Shown here: in pieces, positions 59,966 through 64,000 of the stretch | Numbering within the stretch: the first letter of the stretch is position 1 | How the letters are laid out: each line of letters begins with the position of its first letter | DNA from: Metaruminococcus_A gallistercoris | GTDB taxonomy: Bacteria > Bacillota > Clostridia > Oscillospirales > Ruminococcaceae | Direction of reading: 5' to 3' | Length of the DNA: 64,000 nt | Assembly: GCA_904394975.1 (NCBI GenBank) | Contig: CAJFNQ010000005.1 | Location: forward strand, 1-64,000 | Notes under the pieces: model-generated | Database searches by the model: none | What the model saw: only the letters and a program-made list of their open reading frames with translations | What the model was told of the DNA's origin: nothing | Program-made: the position numbers and the translations under genes

Positions 59966-60517
59966 GTGAGCACAAAGAAAAAGATCATTTCCTCCCTGAT
60001 CGCTGTGTTAAGCGCACTTTTGGTGGGCTTGTTTGTATGGAGAGTCGTTGAGGTGAATTTAAAGTACCCCGCACCGGTGCTGAAAAGCTGTGAAAAGGGC
60101 GAAACATTAAACTATCTTGACACATTTGAGATCACAGTGATGGATACGGAATTTTTATCCGACGAACAGGCACAGGAGCTGTTTGATGTTGAAAACACAT
60201 TTGGTGATGTGGAGCAAAAGTATCTTGTTACAACGCTGCATGTTAAAAACATCAGTGATGAGCCACAGCGTTTTCCAGTTTATGAGTTGACATTTCAGTC
60301 CGGGGCGTTTTTCAACGGGGGGATGTATCAGTTCCTGGAGTCGCTGAACGGATGGGTGGATGTTCCGGAGCAGCAGCCCAATGAAGAACTGACGATCAAA
60401 CTGCCGCTCAATATTCCAAAAACAAGATTCCGCGATTCGCAGTGGGAAACGGTCACACAGCGCCAGTATGAGATTGTCCTGAGGTTATATCCCGAAAAAT
60501 ATGTGTTAAAACTGTAG
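59966..60517 (+). CDS. membrane-anchored extracytoplasmic protein of the ABC-2 module, second
   Basis: 183 residues with a GTG start and a very strong AAAGGAGGGG ribosome binding site. An N-terminal anchor (about 8-27) is followed by a predicted beta-rich domain with YLVTTLHVKNISDEPQRFP near 89-107 that resembles the strand pattern in the module's first protein, but without the Ser-rich linker. Unknown family. The gene closes the five-gene module, 15 bp after the ATPase. Confidence 0.62.
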   Translation: MSTKKKIISSLIAVLSALLVGLFVWRVVEVNLKYPAPVLKSCEKGETLNYLDTFEITVMDTEFLSDEQAQELFDVENTFGDVEQKYLVTTLHVKNISDEPQRFPVYELTFQSGAFFNGGMYQFLESLNGWVDVPEQQPNEELTIKLPLNIPKTRFRDSQWETVTQRQYEIVLRLYPEKYVLKL

Positions 60518-60584
60518 AGAATGCGATGATGAATGTGCGTCGTTTTTCTTTTTACTGGATCAGTAGAAAATGGACGTTTGGACA

Positions 60585-60611
60585 AACTTCCGGACATCGT
60601 GTCCGGAAGTT
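60585..60611. repeat. palindromic repeat, copy 2 (perfect)
   Basis: Arm AACTTCCGGACA, centre TCG, arm TGTCCGGAAGTT: a perfect 12-bp stem with a 3-base centre. It lies between the ABC-2 module and the FtsX-like ABC gene. Confidence 0.92.
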
Positions 60612-60746
60612 GTGTCTGTATTTACTCACATAAGTTGAGCAGGTGCAGGCTGAAGGGAAGATCTTTTTGCGAAAACAAGACAATTAAGCAGCTTTGCTAA
60701 TAATATTCTCGGTTTTATGTGCGATTCAGATAAAGGAGAAACAACC

Positions 60747-62894
60747 ATGATAACTATTTCCAAGCTAACAAAGCGTTTCGGCGAAAGGATCATTTATGAT
60801 GACGTTTCTGTTGATATATCCGAAAAGAATTCTATTTATTGTATTTTAGGAGAAAGCGGTGCTGGAAAATCCACTCTGTTTCAAATATTGTTTGGTTTGG
60901 ATTTTGAATACAGCGGAAACTATTATTTGAATGGAAAAAATGCAAAAGAAATGTCTGCAAAAGAATGGGATAGCGTGCGTTCAAATCTTATGCAAATTGT
61001 TTTCCAGGATTATAAGCTTTTAGAGAACTTTACAGTCTATAATAATCTTTTGTACTCGTTAAACGAACGTTCAAAAGACAATTTGGAACAAATTGGCAAT
61101 CTTTTGATTGAAATGGATCTGGAAAAAGTTAAAGATACTACCGTGTCAAAATTAAGCGGAGGCGAAAAACAATGCTTAGCACTTGCTCGTGCAGTGATCA
61201 ACAAACCGAAAATTGTATTACTGGACGAGCCAACAGGAAATTTAGATGATAAAAATACGGAAAATATTATGGAATATATCGTCAAGCTGAAAAATGACGA
61301 TACAACTTTTGTTATTATTACTCACGATTCAAGAGTGATCCCCTATTGTGACTATACTTGCGTGATCGAAAACAAAAAAATTGTTCAACAAGAGGCTTTT
61401 CCAATCAATCACCATAATATCGTCAGCTATTCTTCGGTTAAAAAACGAGTTTCCGCTCTGAAATACACTCTATCGTGTTTTAAATCAAAATTTTCAGATA
61501 TCATTCTTGCAAATATTCCCATCACTACTGTTTTTATGTTGTTTGTTTGTTTATATAGCATAGTTTATGGTATGTCGATTGATTCGCTCAACGCATACTT
61601 TAACGGAATATCAGATCATGCTGTTTATATTTCAACCAAACAGTATACAGATCAGTACATAAATCAATGCATGGAAAATGGTCTTCATTCGATTATGGAT
61701 GATGGAACAAGGATAGGCTTTTCAGAGGATGATTTAGAAAAAGTCAAAGCCTTGCCGGAAGTTAAAAACGCTGTTTTGTTTAACGGTTCGATCACTGGAA
61801 GTTTAGATCAGTTTGAAAATTCGTTAAATTTGCGTATCGAAAAAACAGAATATTCAGAAAGATTAAAATCGTGTCCATCGTATCCTTTTTCTCCAGATTT
61901 GATAACAATGAAATTTGCAACCATTACCGTACCGAGCCAGTATATTGAAATGTATAATCCTGCAAATATCGTGTTGCTTGATGGGAACTATCCGAGCGAA
62001 AACACAACGGAGATTTTGTTGCCGGATATTTATGCATATGGTTTGATGGAGAATAATCATTACGATGATTTTGGATCGATTGTCGGTACAACAGTTACGT
62101 TGCCAGTGATCACAAATGATAACCAAAACAGTACATGCGATTATACAGTATCGGGAATTTATGCTACAAATTTCGAACATTCAATTAAAAATGAGTATGC
62201 GGTTTATCTGCCGTATGTGGAGAATGATTTTTTGGAACTTTTTGCAACGGAAGAAAGTTTTCATGAGGATCAGAGCCGTTTTGCGTTGATGAATGGTGAA
62301 GAAAAAGTTCCGGAAAGTATTTATAATAGCTTTGAGTCTTATGTCAACGCGTTAGGGACAAATTTATATGATATGGTAATTGAATTGAACGCGGATGCTT
62401 CTCAGGCAGATGTGAATATGAAATTGAGTGAAATTTTTCCCAATTTAAAGCAGTTTTCTCAATTTGAATTTAAATACGGGGAATTTAAAAACACTTATGA
62501 TGGCTTGATGTTAAAAATCATTCTGCTTGCATTGCTCATTGCGATTGTTTTTGGCGTTATAATTGCATTTATTAACAAGAATTACATCAAAAGGCGAAAT
62601 AAAGAGCTGGCGATCCTTTATAGTTTAGGATATTCAAAATTTACGGTCATTAAAATTATTTTCTATGAGTACATTGTAACAACGCTGGTGAACTTTTCTG
62701 TTGCAGTTGTAATTCTCAATCTGGTATATCATTTTATTTTAAAGCATATGAACCTTGGGGTGTCGTTTGACAATTTGTCTAATTCCAGTGTGCTTTTGCA
62801 GTGTATGTGTTTTGTTGTTGTTATTACGCTGATTTCTGTATTTTTTTCTATTGTCGGTATCAGAAAGAAAAAACTCAAGAAATATTTAGTGTAG
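60747..62894 (+). CDS. fused ABC transporter ATPase-permease, MacB/FtsX-like
   Basis: 715 residues from the ATG at 60747 (AAAGGAG upstream). Residues 1-215 are a LolD/MacB-type ATPase: Walker A LGESGAGKST near 36, signature LSGGEKQCLALARA near 137, Walker B IVLLDEPTGNLD near 158. A first membrane helix (about 260-285) is followed by a large extracytoplasmic domain (about 290-590) and three C-terminal helices, the FtsX-fold mechanotransmission layout. No partner periplasmic protein is adjacent. The gene is clearly more AT-rich than its neighbours, which suggests recent acquisition. Export of a peptide or response to an antimicrobial are possible roles. Confidence 0.85.
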   Translation: MITISKLTKRFGERIIYDDVSVDISEKNSIYCILGESGAGKSTLFQILFGLDFEYSGNYYLNGKNAKEMSAKEWDSVRSNLMQIVFQDYKLLENFTVYNNLLYSLNERSKDNLEQIGNLLIEMDLEKVKDTTVSKLSGGEKQCLALARAVINKPKIVLLDEPTGNLDDKNTENIMEYIVKLKNDDTTFVIITHDSRVIPYCDYTCVIENKKIVQQEAFPINHHNIVSYSSVKKRVSALKYTLSCFKSKFSDIILANIPITTVFMLFVCLYSIVYGMSIDSLNAYFNGISDHAVYISTKQYTDQYINQCMENGLHSIMDDGTRIGFSEDDLEKVKALPEVKNAVLFNGSITGSLDQFENSLNLRIEKTEYSERLKSCPSYPFSPDLITMKFATITVPSQYIEMYNPANIVLLDGNYPSENTTEILLPDIYAYGLMENNHYDDFGSIVGTTVTLPVITNDNQNSTCDYTVSGIYATNFEHSIKNEYAVYLPYVENDFLELFATEESFHEDQSRFALMNGEEKVPESIYNSFESYVNALGTNLYDMVIELNADASQADVNMKLSEIFPNLKQFSQFEFKYGEFKNTYDGLMLKIILLALLIAIVFGVIIAFINKNYIKRRNKELAILYSLGYSKFTVIKIIFYEYIVTTLVNFSVAVVILNLVYHFILKHMNLGVSFDNLSNSSVLLQCMCFVVVITLISVFFSIVGIRKKKLKKYLV

Positions 62895-62899
62895 CATTT

Positions 62900-62937
62900 T
62901 GATAGGGCAGGGTATCATACTCTGCCCTATTGTTTTG
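62900..62937 (+). terminator. terminator after the FtsX-like ABC gene
   Basis: ATAGGGCAG (62902-62910) pairs with CTGCCCTAT (62922-62930), followed by TGTTTT. Confidence 0.85.
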
Positions 62938-63090
62938 CCTTTTTGATCGTTTGTTATTGTAAGCTTTTTAAATGACACATTAGAGCGGTTAAAAGCGAAG
63001 GCTTGGATCAGTAGGGAATAAAAACGTTTGAATGTAAGTATCTTCAAAACTCCATGGATGTTAAATAATAAAGGCGTCTGCGCCTTGTTC

Positions 63091-63117
63091 AACTTCCGGA
63101 CATCGTGTCCGGAAGTT
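63091..63117. repeat. palindromic repeat, copy 3 (perfect, identical to copy 2)
   Basis: Arm AACTTCCGGACA, centre TCG, arm TGTCCGGAAGTT, base-for-base identical to the copy at 60585. Confidence 0.92.
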
Positions 63118-63233
63118 AGAGCCGTGTCCCTGCAATACAAAAGAAGAAGGCCGCTGTATGACAACAGCGACCTCTTTTCTTTGTTTCAGTTTAACGTTGA
63201 ATGCTGTAAAAAAGAGAAAATACGAATTGTGTT

Positions 63234-63257
63234 TTTGGACACGATGTCCAGAAGTTA
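63234..63257. repeat. palindromic repeat, copy 4 (inverted orientation, left end lost)
   Basis: TTTTGGACACGATGTCCAG then AAGTT: the centre reads CGA in place of TCG, so this copy lies in the opposite orientation. The outer left arm is replaced by T residues. Confidence 0.75.
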
Positions 63258-63273
63258 AAGTTTTGTTCTTGTG

Positions 63274-63300
63274 AACTTCTGGACATCATGTCCGGAAGTT
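63274..63300. repeat. palindromic repeat, copy 5
   Basis: Arm AACTTCTGGACA, centre TCA, arm TGTCCGGAAGTT: one mismatch in the stem (T for C). It is the mirror partner of copy 4. Confidence 0.88.
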
Positions 63301-63412
63301 GTCATCGTCAGCGCAATACCAGCCAGATCCGGCGGAGTTTCTCATGCAGAGCCAGTGCACGGGGAACTATTTTGGTAACAGGAAGCATCGCTCAAATGCA
63401 AGCACATTTTGA

Positions 63413-63441
63413 TTGATGAAATGAGTGATGGGTGATATAAT
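63413..63441 (+). promoter_or_regulatory. promoter of the Fic-family gene
   Basis: TTGATG (63413-63418), 17-bp spacer, consensus TATAAT (63436-63441), 31 bp before the start codon. Confidence 0.65.
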
Positions 63442-63472
63442 AAAAACAATGATCGACCCAGCGAGGTGTTAC

Positions 63473-64000
63473 ATGAGAAACCAAAAGCCTCCTTTTGAAA
63501 TTACCAATCAAATGATCGACTATGTGGCGGAAATTGCGGAACTGGTGGGAAAACTATCGGCAGTATCTTCGTTTTCCGCTAATCCGACGCTGCGGCGCAG
63601 CAATCGGATCAGAACCATTCATGGTTCTCTGGCCATCGAACAGAACACCCTTTCTTTAGAGCAGGTAACCGCTGTACTGAATGGCAAGCATGTCCTGGCT
63701 CCGCCCAAGGATATCGCCGAAGTTAAGAACGCTTATGAGATTTATGAGCGGCTGGATGAATTAGATCCTTATTCGGTGGACGACCTGCTGATTGCCCATG
63801 GCATAATGACCCGGGGTTTGGTGGAGGAATCCGGCATGTTTCGCACCCGGCCTGTGGGTGTGGTGGACAGCGAAGGAAATGTCCTGCATTTTGGAACGCT
63901 TCCACAGTATGTCCCTGATCTAGTCATGGAGTTGCTGAATTGGGTAAAGACCAGCGAGGTGCACATACTGATTCGCAGCTGTGTGTTCCATTATGAACTG
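63473..64000 (+). CDS. Fic-family protein, N-terminal part (runs off the window)
   Basis: The first 176 codons are open from the ATG at 63473 (GAGGTG upstream) to the window end. Translation gives a Fic_N-type region with an inhibitory-helix-like segment HGSLAIEQNTLSLEQVTAVL near 50-69, followed by DIAEVKNAYEIYERLDEL near 81-98 and MTRGLVEESGMFRTRPVGVV near 112-131. This is the layout of class II Fic proteins, AMP-transferases of toxin or regulatory type. The S-x-x-x-E inhibition motif is kept, but the next residue is Gln where Gly or Asn is usual. The catalytic HPFxxGNG motif lies beyond the window, so activity cannot be judged. Confidence 0.82.
   Translation, partial: MRNQKPPFEITNQMIDYVAEIAELVGKLSAVSSFSANPTLRRSNRIRTIHGSLAIEQNTLSLEQVTAVLNGKHVLAPPKDIAEVKNAYEIYERLDELDPYSVDDLLIAHGIMTRGLVEESGMFRTRPVGVVDSEGNVLHFGTLPQYVPDLVMELLNWVKTSEVHILIRSCVFHYEL

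Larger units (their letters stand above)
62895..63472. other. intergenic region with terminator, three palindrome copies and Fic promoter
   Basis: 578 bp without a supported gene. It holds a terminator (62900-62937), an AAGGCG/CGCCTT mini-hairpin at 63071-63086, palindrome copies 3-5, and a near-consensus promoter (63413-63441). Open frames here are short and lack ribosome binding sites. Confidence 0.65.

Noticed and set aside
63028..63258. 76-codon plus-strand frame in the repeat region
   Set aside because: It reads through the palindrome copies, has no ribosome binding site and no family resemblance.
56531..63300. CRISPR array or insertion sequence as explanation for the repeats
   Set aside because: The copies are irregularly spaced over 6.8 kb, palindromic, in both orientations, and no transposase or cas gene is present.
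63301..63400. Possible gene remnant before the Fic gene
   Set aside because: Translations in all frames gave only short unrecognised fragments; nothing to tie it to a family.

Overview
The window looks like chromosome from a strictly anaerobic, endospore-forming member of the Clostridia. A moderately GC-rich Oscillospiraceae/Ruminococcaceae-type genome would fit, but no species call is made. Grounds: SpoVS, YpeB and a SpoIID-domain protein (sporulation/germination), a superoxide reductase and clostridial-type ferredoxins (anaerobiosis), Firmicute-type AGGAGG ribosome binding sites, and genes such as ymdB, yloU/yloV and ydbS/ydbT. No rRNA, CRISPR array, insertion sequence or prophage was found.

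Layout. 1-230: two tRNA-Ser genes on the minus strand, the first cut by the window edge. 0.3-1.8 kb: pantothenate uptake and type III pantothenate kinase. 1.9-8.9 kb: housekeeping genes on the plus strand (AI-2E-family permease, ymdB, spoVS, Asp23-like yloU, the fatty-acid-kinase-like DAK2 protein yloV, recG). 8.9-16.4 kb: ypeB on the minus strand, then cysteine desulfurase-thiI-cinA-sortase B-SpoIID-like. 16.6-19.8 kb: a small sigma-region-4-like regulator, divergent PH-domain membrane proteins, lexA. 19.9-28.5 kb (minus): two RCK potassium-uptake subunits, a five-gene peptide/nickel-type ABC importer with an apparent leader terminator, L-lactate dehydrogenase and superoxide reductase.

28.7-52.3 kb is the dominant block: a tetrapyrrole-to-adenosylcobalamin supercluster. 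The first operon (hemA, precorrin-2 dehydrogenase, hemC, fused cobA-hemD, hemB, hemL) makes uroporphyrinogen III from glutamyl-tRNA and methylates it to precorrin-2 and sirohydrochlorin. A cobalamin riboswitch with its own terminator then precedes 19 genes (cbiK-D-L-F-G-H-J-ET-A, cobT-U-S, a short cobU paralogue, cobC, cbiB, cobD, cbiP, cobO, cbiC). These cover every known step of the anaerobic, cobalt-early pathway and nucleotide-loop assembly. Cobalt uptake and lower-ligand synthesis genes are absent, as are genes for the heme branch.

52.4-55.3 kb: an ArsR regulator, a four-cysteine iron-sulfur membrane protein and a ferredoxin in one operon, a monofunctional peptidoglycan glycosyltransferase, and an iron-sulfur-type flavoprotein. 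55.4-64 kb is accessory in character: a small lipoprotein, an orphan protein resembling the extracytoplasmic domain of RsgI-type anti-sigma factors, an ABC-2 exporter bracketed by two membrane-anchored beta-rich proteins, an AT-rich fused MacB/FtsX-like ABC protein, and a Fic-family gene running off the end. Copies of one 27-bp palindrome lie at the edges of these modules and nowhere else that I could see. This repeat-delimited accessory region is the most likely place for something undescribed.
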